Virus record (IMG/VR): IMGVR_UViG_3300037427_002690
Coordinates: 1-37,716 of that record
DNA length: 37,716 nt
Reading direction: 5' to 3' (one strand)
From: a virus
Shown here: positions 6,485 to 15,506 of the stretch, piece by piece
How positions within the stretch are numbered: the first letter of the stretch is position 1
Layout: every line of letters starts with the position of its first letter
The notes under the pieces: model-generated
The model's database searches: none
What the model was told of the DNA's origin: nothing
The model's input: only the letters and a program-made list of their open reading frames with translations
Translations under genes and position numbers: made by a program

Positions 6485-7235
6485 CTGGATACTTCTCACC
6501 TCCTTCAAAGAACTCTTTATATGTAGAGTGTAATATATCTAATTCTGCTTTATTAACAATCCAACCACCCTCAGGATGATTTATTTGATAATCATAGACT
6601 ATTCTACTAGAACTGGTTCGATTCTCATGTTCTCTTGTTGCTGTAAGAACATCTTCAATAATATATGGAAGACCGTGTGTAATTCTCATTCTATGATACA
6701 AATCAGTGTCTACCAAAAGATTTAGGTCTTCACTCATATACATCTTACAAGAGTTAAGTAATGAAATACCAGAAGGATTGCCTAATAGATTCCTTCCCTC
6801 CAACATTTTATCACACCATCTAGGAACTACCTCTCTAAAAAAGGTAACACCATCCTTTGTATGACAGAAAGAATTGAATGCCCACTTACATCCATTATCA
6901 TAAGTATCTTTCAACTTCTGTAAGGCTTCATTATCCACGAACAAGTCATCTTGATAAACTACTTTCAATATCCTACCGGTACCATGCTCCAGTGCTACAT
7001 TAGTATTAGGACCTAAATTTCCTCTACTATATTCATTTCTAACATAGATGATCTCAAAAATTTCACTCTTCTCCTTACAGAAGTCATGAATCTCATAATC
7101 AACACTATGATCTGATACAACAATATTAAAATCTTGAAAGGTCTGAGATTGTAAGGTGTCAAACAACTCTGAGAGGTACTTTACTCCTTCACCTTTGAAC
7201 TCATAAGTGGGTATACATATGGATATTTCAGTCAT
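6471..7235 (-). CDS. glycosyltransferase family 2
   Basis: 254 residues opening with the GT2 start ISICIPTYEFKGEGVKYLSE, followed by TFQDFNIVVSDHSVD, an N-L-G-P-N-TNVALEHGTG segment and the metal motif VYQDDLF. A later EDLNLLVDTDLYHRMR matches the acceptor-side ED motif. Cytoplasmic transferase using an NDP-sugar. ATGA overlap with the dehydratase gene upstream and 14-base overlap downstream. Confidence 0.88.
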   Translation of the reverse strand: MTEISICIPTYEFKGEGVKYLSELFDTLQSQTFQDFNIVVSDHSVDYEIHDFCKEKSEIFEIIYVRNEYSRGNLGPNTNVALEHGTGRILKVVYQDDLFVDNEALQKLKDTYDNGCKWAFNSFCHTKDGVTFFREVVPRWCDKMLEGRNLLGNPSGISLLNSCKMYMSEDLNLLVDTDLYHRMRITHGLPYIIEDVLTATREHENRTSSSRIVYDYQINHPEGGWIVNKAELDILHSTYKEFFEGGEKYPDEQI

Positions 7236-8173
7236 TTAGTTACTCCCATAACATTTTTATACCAATCGATAGTTTTTCTTAACCCTTCTTCAAGAGTATG
7301 TTGAGGATAAAAGTTTAATGTCTTTTTAATTTTAGTATTATCAATCGCATATCGCAAGTCATGTCCTGGTCTATCATCAACATATTCAATTAAATCCTCA
7401 CTTGCTCCCATTATATTAATAATAGTTTTAATCAAATCAATATTTTTAACCTCACATTCACCACCAATATTATATTTCTGACCCACTCCACCACCATAAA
7501 AAACATCTAAGATTCCTTGACAATGATCTTCAACATAAATCCAATCTCTAATATTCTGACCTCTACCGTAGACAGGAATCTTTTTACCTTCAAGAATATT
7601 AGTAATAGTTTTAGGAATTAACTTCTCTCTATGTTGACGTGGACCATAGTTATTAGAACAGTTAGTAATAATAACTGGTAACCCATAGGTATTCCCAAAT
7701 GCTGTTACGAAGTGATCACTAGCAGCCTTAGATGCAGAGTAAGGATTCTGAGGATTATAAGGTGTTTCTTCTGTGAAAGGAGGATCATCATACCCCAATG
7801 CACCATAGACCTCATCAGTAGAGATGTGATGGAACTTCTGTACCTTATACTTTACAGATAACTCAAGAAGATTGAGTGTACCTATAATATTAGAATCAAC
7901 AAAAGGTTTTGCGTCATCAATAGAATTATCTACATGAGACTCTGCCGCAAAATGAAATATAATATCTGGTTCATATTTTTGAAACAACTCTTCAAGGTAA
8001 TTCTTATTAACCAGATCAACTACTTCTACAGGAAATTTAAATGGAAATAAGTTATCCATGTTTGCGGCATAGGATAACTTATCAAGAATTATAATATCAT
8101 CATGCCCTTTACTGACAAGATGATGAACAAAATTACTACCGATAAAACCAGCAGCTCCAGTAACAAAAATCAT
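7232..8173 (-). CDS. rfbB: dTDP-glucose 4,6-dehydratase-type SDR (RmlB-like)
   Basis: Extended short-chain dehydrogenase of 313 residues. I start at ATG 8173, one base after the TAA of the previous gene, since upstream in-frame sequence is out-of-frame coding of that gene. NAD-binding GAAGFIG (6-12), catalytic Thr119-Asp120-Glu121 (STDEVYG) and Tyr145/Lys149 (YSASK) are all as in RmlB, and RDWIYVEDHCQGI is typical. It makes a 4-keto-6-deoxyhexose nucleotide, the branch point for deoxysugars. It is slightly shorter than RmlB (about 340-360). A GDP- or CDP-linked substrate cannot be excluded. Confidence 0.88.
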   Translation of the reverse strand: MIFVTGAAGFIGSNFVHHLVSKGHDDIIILDKLSYAANMDNLFPFKFPVEVVDLVNKNYLEELFQKYEPDIIFHFAAESHVDNSIDDAKPFVDSNIIGTLNLLELSVKYKVQKFHHISTDEVYGALGYDDPPFTEETPYNPQNPYSASKAASDHFVTAFGNTYGLPVIITNCSNNYGPRQHREKLIPKTITNILEGKKIPVYGRGQNIRDWIYVEDHCQGILDVFYGGGVGQKYNIGGECEVKNIDLIKTIINIMGASEDLIEYVDDRPGHDLRYAIDNTKIKKTLNFYPQHTLEEGLRKTIDWYKNVMGVTK

Positions 8174-8174
8174 T

Positions 8175-8966
8175 TTAGATCTTAGACCAACGATTAGGAA
8201 CAATATCAACAGTGTTGTTCTTGGCAGTATAACCAGTAGAACCAAACCAAGTCTTAGGTGCAACAACTTCTGGATCAGGATTCTGACTCAACCATGCACC
8301 CCACCAAGAGAATGAAGAATTTGCAATGATATAATCAGTACATAGAGTCATAAGACATAGATCATAAACATTGTTGTTTGTCTCTGATATCATAAACCTG
8401 TCTGGTTTAAAGATATCCTGTTCCTTACACCACTTTACATCATCAGTAAAGATAACAACAGGTCTCTTCTCATTGAAACGTTTTAGTGCAGTATGATAAT
8501 ACTTCAAACTACAAGGGGGATGGTCTTGTGCTTTCTCAACATAGTCAGTCCTACGAACATGAAGTGCAATAGGTTCTGACAGTTCCTCCATAACCTCTTT
8601 ACAGTTTGTCACTACATCCTTCTTGAATGTAAAGTCTTCTTTAATAGAGTCTGCAATGTGTGAGAAGTATTTTTCAGTCTGAAAATATCCGTAGAGACTA
8701 ATATCGTCAGGACACTGTTCAACCAATTCAGAATCATAATTGAATTGTCTTTCCTGTACAAACTTATCAGAAACTCTTCCTCTGTTCTTTAAGTGTGGAA
8801 GATTGAATGCATCAAAGAGTTGATGTTCATTCCACTCATCCTTAAAATCACTTTCGGGGATAGTGAATTCATACCCTCTGTGATGTGCAATACCACGAAG
8901 TGTAGCATATTGGAACATCTGGTTACCCAGTCTTCCAACGATACCAAGATGATTAAAACCAATCAT
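8175..8966 (-). CDS. alpha-1,2-fucosyltransferase-type enzyme (GT11)
   Basis: 263 residues with GT11 features: GRLGNQMFQYA (11-21), the donor-binding HVRRTDYV motif (His136, Arg138, Arg139, Asp141), and IIANSSFSWWGAWLS near the C-terminus. GT11 enzymes transfer L-fucose from GDP-fucose; no GDP-fucose synthase is visible in this window, so GDP-fucose or a related GDP-sugar must come from the host or from elsewhere in the genome. Overlaps the previous gene by ATGA. Confidence 0.92.
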   Translation of the reverse strand: MIGFNHLGIVGRLGNQMFQYATLRGIAHHRGYEFTIPESDFKDEWNEHQLFDAFNLPHLKNRGRVSDKFVQERQFNYDSELVEQCPDDISLYGYFQTEKYFSHIADSIKEDFTFKKDVVTNCKEVMEELSEPIALHVRRTDYVEKAQDHPPCSLKYYHTALKRFNEKRPVVIFTDDVKWCKEQDIFKPDRFMISETNNNVYDLCLMTLCTDYIIANSSFSWWGAWLSQNPDPEVVAPKTWFGSTGYTAKNNTVDIVPNRWSKI

Positions 8967-9826
8967 AAGAATTTCAGAATATTATTAATGCGGTTGACGT
9001 AAGTATGTTTGTCCTTAATGAACTGCATGGCTTCTCTCATATTAATACTACTACTCCTCTCTGCTTGAACAAGGTTATTATAGAGAGTTTCTGGAGTACC
9101 ACCAAAAACCACATAGTCGCCAAAGGCTTCCTTGATGAATGGTGAATTCGTCCCTGGAATTCTACCATAACTGATGTTCTTTTGTATACGACAGGGAATA
9201 TAACCACACTGAAGATGCCAGTCACTCCTGAAATCTGGACAGATATAGGAGTCACGAATCAATCTACGATTCTCTGAGTGTTCGATTGATTGGGTATATA
9301 ATTGAATTTTCTTACCATTATTCTCTGCATAGTGTGCAAAGCTCTCAAGCCAGTAAGGACCCTGTTCATACATCATACCAACATAGTTGATGTTCTTCCT
9401 TGATGGGTCAAACTTTTCATAATTATCAACATCAATCTCATCAGGAAGAAGGTCAGTACCCCAGGTTTGATACAGAGTCCTGGTTGATTCATCCCAATGA
9501 CAGAGGTCTTCAATCTTTTCAAAATGAACAGTATCACGGATACAATTACCCAGTTTTAATACATTCTCATAAGGAACTCCACGATCAGTCAAATACTCTG
9601 TAGGTACATGGTGAGTAATGTACCTACAATCTTTTATGACTGGCATATGGGACTTCTGTGAGTCCTCTACAAAAAATACAGCGTCAGTGTAATCTAGATT
9701 GTGTGGTTCATTAGAGACCCACATTACATCATGACCTAGACTAGTGAAAGCTTTGTAATATGTGTCGTGAATATATCCGTGCGTTGAACTATGAAGGGGA
9801 TAGTGTCCCCAAATAATAATTTTCAT
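8963..9826 (-). CDS. putative GT-B-fold glycosyltransferase
   Basis: 287 residues: MKIIIWGHYPLHSSTHGYIHDTYYKAF matches the N-terminal Rossmann start of GT-B enzymes (key part IIIWGHYPLHSST), with a flexible loop for acceptor binding; the C-terminal half contains INYVGMMYEQGPYW, then ISYGRIPGTNSPFIKEAFGD, resembling the donor-binding region of GT4-like enzymes where a G-G-P-E segment should follow. The match is partial, so the fold call is moderate. Overlaps both neighbours by 4 bases. Confidence 0.6.
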   Translation of the reverse strand: MKIIIWGHYPLHSSTHGYIHDTYYKAFTSLGHDVMWVSNEPHNLDYTDAVFFVEDSQKSHMPVIKDCRYITHHVPTEYLTDRGVPYENVLKLGNCIRDTVHFEKIEDLCHWDESTRTLYQTWGTDLLPDEIDVDNYEKFDPSRKNINYVGMMYEQGPYWLESFAHYAENNGKKIQLYTQSIEHSENRRLIRDSYICPDFRSDWHLQCGYIPCRIQKNISYGRIPGTNSPFIKEAFGDYVVFGGTPETLYNNLVQAERSSSINMREAMQFIKDKHTYVNRINNILKFL

Positions 9827-10500
9827 AAAACAGTCCCCGGTGGGAGATGATAATGGAATCCAAAGGGTATGATACCTCTGGTTTCTGGAACAGGTTTCTC
9901 GTGTGCAAACCTTGCCGCAACAGTTACAGGAGCAAACTTACAACCTAATACTTCATATATATGTCTGTTGTGAACACAGATACATCCGTCTTCTGCCGTG
10001 TTGTTTGCATCCATGTGTTTATAGAAGTTACCCCAGTTCACATCAAAGTGAACGTAAGCATTGTTAGGAACCTCTAGGAGTTTCTTAGAGCGGAGAGTGA
10101 ATCCACCATTACCAACTCTCTGATGTCCTCCCCAAGGGTCAATGTATGCCCCGTCAGAGTGTTCCCATGGTGCTCCAATGTAATCATACTCTAACCACAG
10201 TGGATCCCACTTCTCAGGGTTGATAATAAACCCATCAGCCTGGATAGTAATACAGTGAGTTGTGTCTACATGTTTCTGTAGGTCATAGACCATGTAATGA
10301 CTATACTCATCAATAGAAGTGATCTTTGGACACTTCTCTACACTAATACCTGCTTCTTCAAAGTCAGGACGGTCTTGATCTGATATTAGTTTTACTGCAC
10401 CAAAACGAATACCCTGCATACTTTTTTGAAAAGCATACAAGGTCTGTTCAAAATTTATACTAGAGACACAAATAAGTGTCACTTCAGGCAAATCAATCAT
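9823..10500 (-). CDS. DUF5672-type putative glycosyltransferase
   Basis: 225 residues with the DUF5672 hallmarks YDYIGAPWEH (near 125) and RVGNGGFTLRSKKLLEV (near 147), preceded by ITIQADGFIINPEKW, a DxD-like region. Family members sit in polysaccharide clusters and are assumed to be GT-A transferases; no member's reaction is recalled with confidence. ATGA and 8-base overlaps tie it into the operon. Confidence 0.75.
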   Translation of the reverse strand: MIDLPEVTLICVSSINFEQTLYAFQKSMQGIRFGAVKLISDQDRPDFEEAGISVEKCPKITSIDEYSHYMVYDLQKHVDTTHCITIQADGFIINPEKWDPLWLEYDYIGAPWEHSDGAYIDPWGGHQRVGNGGFTLRSKKLLEVPNNAYVHFDVNWGNFYKHMDANNTAEDGCICVHNRHIYEVLGCKFAPVTVAARFAHEKPVPETRGIIPFGFHYHLPPGTVL

Positions 10501-11788
10501 TCTTGAATCTTTTCACAGTGTCAGTAATATATCCAATCATATCATCAGTGATGACGGGAGAACAACCCAAGAAGAATACTTTGTTAAGAACCTTGTTGGC
10601 TTCTGGATACTTCTTGGCATCATCAAGGTGTGAATAACCAGGATGTAGGAGAATATTACCAGCAAAATAGTTCCTAGTCTGGATCTTGTTCTGTTCTAGG
10701 AAAGCAACCAAAGAGCGTTTAAGTTTACCGTCATCACAAATGATAGGAACACCAAACCAACTTGTCTCACTATCGTCACGTTCATTCACAACACGACAAC
10801 CAGGAATAGTCTCAATGATCTTCTGAATACTCTTCTTGTTTTTCCTCCTCAATCTATGAATCTCATCAAACTTCATGAGTTGAACTGAACCAACTCCACC
10901 CTGCATGTCCAATGGTTTTAGATTGTATCCCATCTGACCGAACATATACTTGTGGTCAACGATGTCATCATATCCTTCTAACCACTTATCAAAACGACGG
11001 CCACAGACACCATTACTCAACAGATTCTGTTGTCCAACACAATAACAACCACGACCCCACCAAGCAAAACTACGAGCCAGGTCTACAATTGCTTTGATGT
11101 TAGACGATACCATACCACCTTCGATGGTACAGATGTGGTGTGCAGGATAGAAGGAACAAGATGCAGCGATAGAATGTTTAGTCAGGTAATCATCTTTGTA
11201 CTTACTACCCAGACTGTCACAGTTGTCTGCAATGATATGGATACCCTTACCATTACAGAACTTCACCAGTCTGTTCATGTCATATGCGTTACCCAAGACA
11301 GGAGAAGAGAATACGGCACGAGTTCTAGGTGTTACCTTTGAGAAGACCTCATCCATATTCCAGTTCAGGTCTTGCCAGTTGATATCAACAAACACTGGTT
11401 TCAGACCAGCCTGAACAATAGGTGCAATGGTTGTAGCAAAACCACAGGAACAGACGATGATCTCGTCACCATCTTCCCATCCAAAATATTTCTTGAGTGC
11501 GGCAATCATCACCAGGTTTGCTGATGACCCAGAGTTCACCATGACTGAGTAATCAAACCCAAATCTCTGAGAGAACTCCTTCTCAAACTTATTCACCTTC
11601 TCACCAGAGGATAACCACTTACCCTTCATGACACCATAGATGAGTTCCTGTGCTTCTAAATCATCCCAATAGGGACCAGAGTAGTATACATTCTTTCCAG
11701 GTTTCCAATCCTTGTTAGCCATGAATGGAAACACATTGTCGTCCATCTCCTTGGCGTCTTGGATGAACTTTTCAATCAATTGGTACAT
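10493..11788 (-). CDS. rfbH: E1-type NDP-4-keto-6-deoxyhexose 3-dehydratase (PMP, [2Fe-2S])
   Basis: 431 residues of the DegT/DnrJ/EryC1/StrS fold. The usual PLP-lysine is replaced by His in SFYPAHHICTIEGG (His217/His218), the mark of the 3-deoxygenating subgroup. Four cysteines follow the E1 cluster pattern: Cys190 (DNCDSLG), then 57 residues, Cys248, one residue, Cys250, and Cys262; the last gap is 11 residues where, as I recall, E1 has 7. E1 (DdhC/AscC) removes the C3 hydroxyl of CDP-4-keto-6-deoxyglucose using PMP and electrons from the E3 flavin/Fe-S reductase. No E3 is encoded in this window. Colitose-type ColD lacks the cluster, so E1-like is favoured. Confidence 0.88.
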   Translation of the reverse strand: MYQLIEKFIQDAKEMDDNVFPFMANKDWKPGKNVYYSGPYWDDLEAQELIYGVMKGKWLSSGEKVNKFEKEFSQRFGFDYSVMVNSGSSANLVMIAALKKYFGWEDGDEIIVCSCGFATTIAPIVQAGLKPVFVDINWQDLNWNMDEVFSKVTPRTRAVFSSPVLGNAYDMNRLVKFCNGKGIHIIADNCDSLGSKYKDDYLTKHSIAASCSFYPAHHICTIEGGMVSSNIKAIVDLARSFAWWGRGCYCVGQQNLLSNGVCGRRFDKWLEGYDDIVDHKYMFGQMGYNLKPLDMQGGVGSVQLMKFDEIHRLRRKNKKSIQKIIETIPGCRVVNERDDSETSWFGVPIICDDGKLKRSLVAFLEQNKIQTRNYFAGNILLHPGYSHLDDAKKYPEANKVLNKVFFLGCSPVITDDMIGYITDTVKRFKND

Positions 11789-12594
11789 AATTTCTCAATT
11801 CCAGCCTGTAATAAAATATTTGGTTTAAAGCCTAATTGAATTAATTTTTCACAATTCAAATGAAAATTCTTAGACTGATTCTTTGCGTAAAACTCTGGAG
11901 TCTCCATAGAAGTAATTTCACTGGTACATCCTGGTATAGTGTCCCTAACCATTCCTATAATATCATAGAAGTACATAGGATGTCCAGTGCCAACGTTGTA
12001 TATTTCGTTTTCTTCTCCGTGTTCCATCAGGAACTTGATGGCTCGACACACGTCATCGACGTGCATATAGTCTCTGTAGACCATTCCTCCCTCATACAGA
12101 CACACGTCTTCGTTATTCTTCAACTTATTCACCATGAAACCGAGAACATTTTTCTTCATAGAGATAGTCTTATCAGTTCCATATACATTAGAGAGCCTAA
12201 TAATACGATACTTACACCCAAAGTTCTCACAGAAACAAACTAAAATTTCTTCCGCAGATCTCTTTGTGATCGAGTACAGTCCTCTAGGATCTGGGAGATC
12301 TGTCTCTTTAGCATCAATAACATCTAGACCATAAACAAATCCAGTACTGATGAAGTTAATGGTAGTATCAGTATCCTTACAATATTGAAGGGTTTCCATC
12401 AACACATTCAAATTAGTATTGATATCTACATGCAGGTCTTCAAGTATATTATAGTTTGAAGTTGTACTTATAAGGTACAGTATGTCTTTCGACTCAGGTT
12501 TCCTAGACTCTCTGGGTATCTTTATAACTTCATCGGGATATAGGTCACAAAATACTCCACCAATAAATCCAGTACCACCATATACAGAAATCAT
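11776..12594 (-). CDS. NAD(P)-dependent NDP-sugar epimerase/reductase (SDR)
   Basis: 272 residues with YGGTGFIGG at the N-terminus (a compact GxxGxxG), ISTGFVYG, and the catalytic YSITK (Tyr/Lys). VYRDYMHVDDVCRAI and IYNVGTG are standard for extended SDRs. Being directly upstream of the E1-type dehydratase, it is a good candidate for the 4-ketoreductase finishing a 3,6-dideoxysugar (compare paratose or abequose synthase), but an epimerase is equally possible. 13-base overlap with the dehydratase gene. Confidence 0.82.
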   Translation of the reverse strand: MISVYGGTGFIGGVFCDLYPDEVIKIPRESRKPESKDILYLISTTSNYNILEDLHVDINTNLNVLMETLQYCKDTDTTINFISTGFVYGLDVIDAKETDLPDPRGLYSITKRSAEEILVCFCENFGCKYRIIRLSNVYGTDKTISMKKNVLGFMVNKLKNNEDVCLYEGGMVYRDYMHVDDVCRAIKFLMEHGEENEIYNVGTGHPMYFYDIIGMVRDTIPGCTSEITSMETPEFYAKNQSKNFHLNCEKLIQLGFKPNILLQAGIEKLCTN

Positions 12595-13280
12595 AATTCA
12601 ACCAAATCCTCTGTCCACATCAAATAAAGAAGTCTTTCGATCAAGTATGATTCACCAGAAGTACTTTGAAATCCTTCAGGAGGTTCATATGATACATAAG
12701 ATTTTAATTTTTCGTAGAAATGTTTACTAAATTTTAAAATGTTTCCCTTAGGAACAACATAATTTCCTCCAGGAGCGAATCTATTATAAGAAAAGTTTGG
12801 TGGATTTACAAATAACTTTTGAATCATCTCTGGAATTGTAGAAAAATATCTTGAATAAATTGTTGGACAAGATTTTGGTTCCCAATTTGGTTCAATGAAT
12901 CCACCACCATTAACAACCACATATGTGCTTTGGTGAAAACGTTCGATAGGCAAGAAATATTCAACATTTAGAGCACGACAGAACCTATCATAAGTTGTAT
13001 AATACTCTGCACCACCCATTTGACGTTGGAACATATTACCCTTGATAAAGATACAAATATCAGGGAGACTATCATAATGTTCTACGATATATCTCATAAT
13101 ATCGTAGATATTCTCACCAACATTGGGGGATCGAATACTTTCACCAAGGTGACTCCAGTCCTTTACCTCATCACTTCTGTCATAGATGATTGTGTTCTCA
13201 GGAGAGAAACCATAATCATATGTGGTACTCAACCATTCAAGATCAGAGTTGTGATTCGATACTATCAAAACCTTATCCAT
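12591..13280 (-). CDS. DUF3431-like putative glycan enzyme
   Basis: 229 residues. The segment VGENIYDIMRYIVEHYDSLP followed by DICIFIKGNMFQR fits the DUF3431 pattern (GxExxTYLxYIVxxYDxLPDxxxFxQG), and FAPGGNYVVPKGNILKFSKHF followed by a Glu/Leu-rich end (YLIERLLYLMW) fits its C-terminal half. The family occurs with polysaccharide and glycosyltransferase genes; its reaction is unknown to me. Overlaps neighbours by 4 and 8 bases. Confidence 0.65.
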   Translation of the reverse strand: MDKVLIVSNHNSDLEWLSTTYDYGFSPENTIIYDRSDEVKDWSHLGESIRSPNVGENIYDIMRYIVEHYDSLPDICIFIKGNMFQRQMGGAEYYTTYDRFCRALNVEYFLPIERFHQSTYVVVNGGGFIEPNWEPKSCPTIYSRYFSTIPEMIQKLFVNPPNFSYNRFAPGGNYVVPKGNILKFSKHFYEKLKSYVSYEPPEGFQSTSGESYLIERLLYLMWTEDLVEL

Positions 13281-14148
13281 TGTACTTCTTCAATTCTTTT
13301 ACACACTCCTCAGATGTTGATAGATTACCATCTCTGTCTTGATATGTCCAACCACTGTAGATGTTCTGTGACATTGCCCAATATCCATCAGATACATTAT
13401 GTCTAGCCCAGTACTTGGGAGCAATAATGTTTTCGATGGTATCACTAGTATATACAGCGAAGAATGGGAAACTAGAATTGGACAGAATCACATGTTTTGA
13501 ATTTTTAATGATAGCATAATCCTTATCAACAGTGAAATGATAAGCTGGAATCTCTGGTAACATGTCCTGTGATGCCTTCACATCATCAGTAATGGCGACA
13601 AATTTCATGTTTGGATTAATCTTTGTCATGTTTTCCATAGCGTTCAACCAGTATTCTCTGGTCAAATACAACTCACCAAATCCAACATACTCACCACCTC
13701 TATAATTTAATACACAGACATCATCGTCCATGTATTCATATGTATCATACTCTTCCTTGACCTTTAACCACTCTTTGATTAACTCTTTGTTATGGTGAAA
13801 GTACTTTTCATCTTGCATGTTACCAAAGATTATAGTATTGTCAGGAACATCTATGAGTCCCTGGTCATAACCTCTAACATCACACCCAATAGTCATATCA
13901 TGATGACATGTGTTGAGTTTCTTTCTTACCTCTTTTTCATAATAAACATCTAAACCATCTGGAACTTCTTGTCCCCAGTCAAGATCAAACCAATAAAAAC
14001 CACTCTGATTATACCTCTTATCTCCACTCCAACCAGTGTCCTTGACACCAAAGTCTAGTCCCCTAGTGTGAGCGATAGACCTCGCAGTTACATAGCAGGA
14101 TAGTTGATTACCAATACCCTGACCTCTAAGAATTTCAGTTGCTAACAT
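13273..14148 (-). CDS. GT11-like transferase with altered donor motif
   Basis: 291 residues. ILRGQGIGNQLSCYVTARSI at the start parallels the GRLGNQMFQYA region of GT11, and HVILSNSSFPFFAVY parallels the ANSSFSWWGAW region. In place of HxRRxDY there is NYRGGEYVG, so two of the three basic donor contacts appear lost. It may use another donor or be weakly active; a general fucosyltransferase-like fold is still the best call. Overlaps the GT17 gene by 14 bases. Confidence 0.68.
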   Translation of the reverse strand: MLATEILRGQGIGNQLSCYVTARSIAHTRGLDFGVKDTGWSGDKRYNQSGFYWFDLDWGQEVPDGLDVYYEKEVRKKLNTCHHDMTIGCDVRGYDQGLIDVPDNTIIFGNMQDEKYFHHNKELIKEWLKVKEEYDTYEYMDDDVCVLNYRGGEYVGFGELYLTREYWLNAMENMTKINPNMKFVAITDDVKASQDMLPEIPAYHFTVDKDYAIIKNSKHVILSNSSFPFFAVYTSDTIENIIAPKYWARHNVSDGYWAMSQNIYSGWTYQDRDGNLSTSEECVKELKKYNG

Positions 14149-14926
14149 CTTTAATCAAGTGTGAGTATTTTTCAATATTGTTTAGGAGATACTCTGGATA
14201 TTCATCTTTCTCCATACTAACCACTTTATATGGTTGATAATTTCTACCAAAAAGATCTACATTCCTCTCAAGATTACTAGTAATATTTGATTTTGTATAA
14301 TCATTATTGTGTTCTACATGAGAGAAAGACTCAATCTTCTCTCGGATCATTTCTTCACCACCCAGGTAACTGAAATGCCATCCTCCACCATCAATGATAG
14401 GTCCACTAATTTTATTTTCATCTTCAGTGGCTTCCCGAAGATCGTCAACAGTCTTATCTTTCAAATATCCATAAGTAGCAACTCTTGATCCAAACCATTC
14501 TGATGTTTTGAAATTATTCAAGTAATACATGTAAAAATTCATACGGAAAGTAAAGTGAGTATCACTTTCCATCCAGTCTTCTACCTGTTCAATTGCATCA
14601 GGATTAGGAATTTCATCCAGATCACTCGATATCAACACGTCTTCATCTTCAAAGATAGGGAGTTTCAAGAAATAATTTCTAGAGAAGATCTCCCTGTCCC
14701 ATGAAACATTGTAGTCAGGGATTTCAACAAATTCATAAATGATTTTATCTTCCCATTGTTTAAATTTTTCCTTGTTCTTCAGAAAGTTACTCTCCTTCCT
14801 AACACCAGAGAAGGTTGTATCACCTTCAATGATGACAAACTTATCAACAACATCATTCAAGATGTTCAGACGCAATTCCAACAATTCGATTTCATTGTGG
14901 AAAATAAAACAATCGTAGATCTTCAT
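14135..14926 (-). CDS. glycosyltransferase family 17
   Basis: 263 residues with GT17 signatures: IYDCFIFHNEIELLELRLNI at the N-terminus, VDKFVIIEGDTTFSG, DREIFSRNY, the metal motif LISSDLDEIPNP, and the C-terminal GGWHFSYLGG with EMIREKIESFSH. GT17 includes beta-1,4-N-acetylglucosaminyltransferases of eukaryotic N-glycans and many bacterial or phage homologues of unknown donor. Begins 4 bases after the methyltransferase stop. Confidence 0.9.
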   Translation of the reverse strand: MKIYDCFIFHNEIELLELRLNILNDVVDKFVIIEGDTTFSGVRKESNFLKNKEKFKQWEDKIIYEFVEIPDYNVSWDREIFSRNYFLKLPIFEDEDVLISSDLDEIPNPDAIEQVEDWMESDTHFTFRMNFYMYYLNNFKTSEWFGSRVATYGYLKDKTVDDLREATEDENKISGPIIDGGGWHFSYLGGEEMIREKIESFSHVEHNNDYTKSNITSNLERNVDLFGRNYQPYKVVSMEKDEYPEYLLNNIEKYSHLIKDVSN

Positions 14927-14930
14927 AGAA

Positions 14931-15506
14931 TTAAGTGGGAATAATTATCAATCTGTCGTCGTATCCACCAAAGTCACAGACATATGCATCGTCTTGAAGT
15001 TCCTCTGGGACAGATGAGAAGATAGCATCTGGATTATATGAGATATCTTCGATGACAATATATCCACCCTTATTCATTTTGGGAAGATATAATTCTAGAA
15101 GTTTCTGATGACTCTCAGGAGTATGAGGACCGTCATCGATGAGGATATCAATACCACCATCGATCTTATCTACAGTCTCTTGAGTGTATCCATCAGCATC
15201 GATGAACTGAACACCATCAGATAACCATTCCTCATGATATGGTATCTTGTGTTGATTAAAATCAGTAAAGTTATCGATACCAATGATCGTTGCTCTATTA
15301 GAGAAGAACTCCTTCCACAATTTCAAAGAAGCTCCAGAACGAACACCAATCTCAACCAGTGTGATTTTCTTGTTTCTCAGTGGTTCAAACTTCTCCCGAT
15401 AGAACCCATCGACGAATGACTTTGGTTCTCCCTTGTCTGTCCCATAATCTGGATTATCCGTAATGTTCAGGTTATGTTCTTTTAGAATTTCTTGTAATGT
15501 CTTCAT
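14931..15506 (-). CDS. class I SAM-dependent sugar O-methyltransferase-like protein
   Basis: 191 residues. Begins with a YGTDKGEPKSFVDGFY segment typical of macrolide/aminosugar O-methyltransferases (MycE/ElmMI group), then SAM motif I LVEIGVRSGASLKLW, the acidic motif IGIDNFTDFN, and IDDGPHTPESHQKLLELYLP (metal/acceptor region), followed by GGYIVIEDI. Likely methylates a hydroxyl of a sugar in the glycan. Length is short for the subgroup (MycE about 400), equal to the catalytic core. ATGA overlap with the upstream GT2. Confidence 0.85.
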   Translation of the reverse strand: MKTLQEILKEHNLNITDNPDYGTDKGEPKSFVDGFYREKFEPLRNKKITLVEIGVRSGASLKLWKEFFSNRATIIGIDNFTDFNQHKIPYHEEWLSDGVQFIDADGYTQETVDKIDGGIDILIDDGPHTPESHQKLLELYLPKMNKGGYIVIEDISYNPDAIFSSVPEELQDDAYVCDFGGYDDRLIIIPT

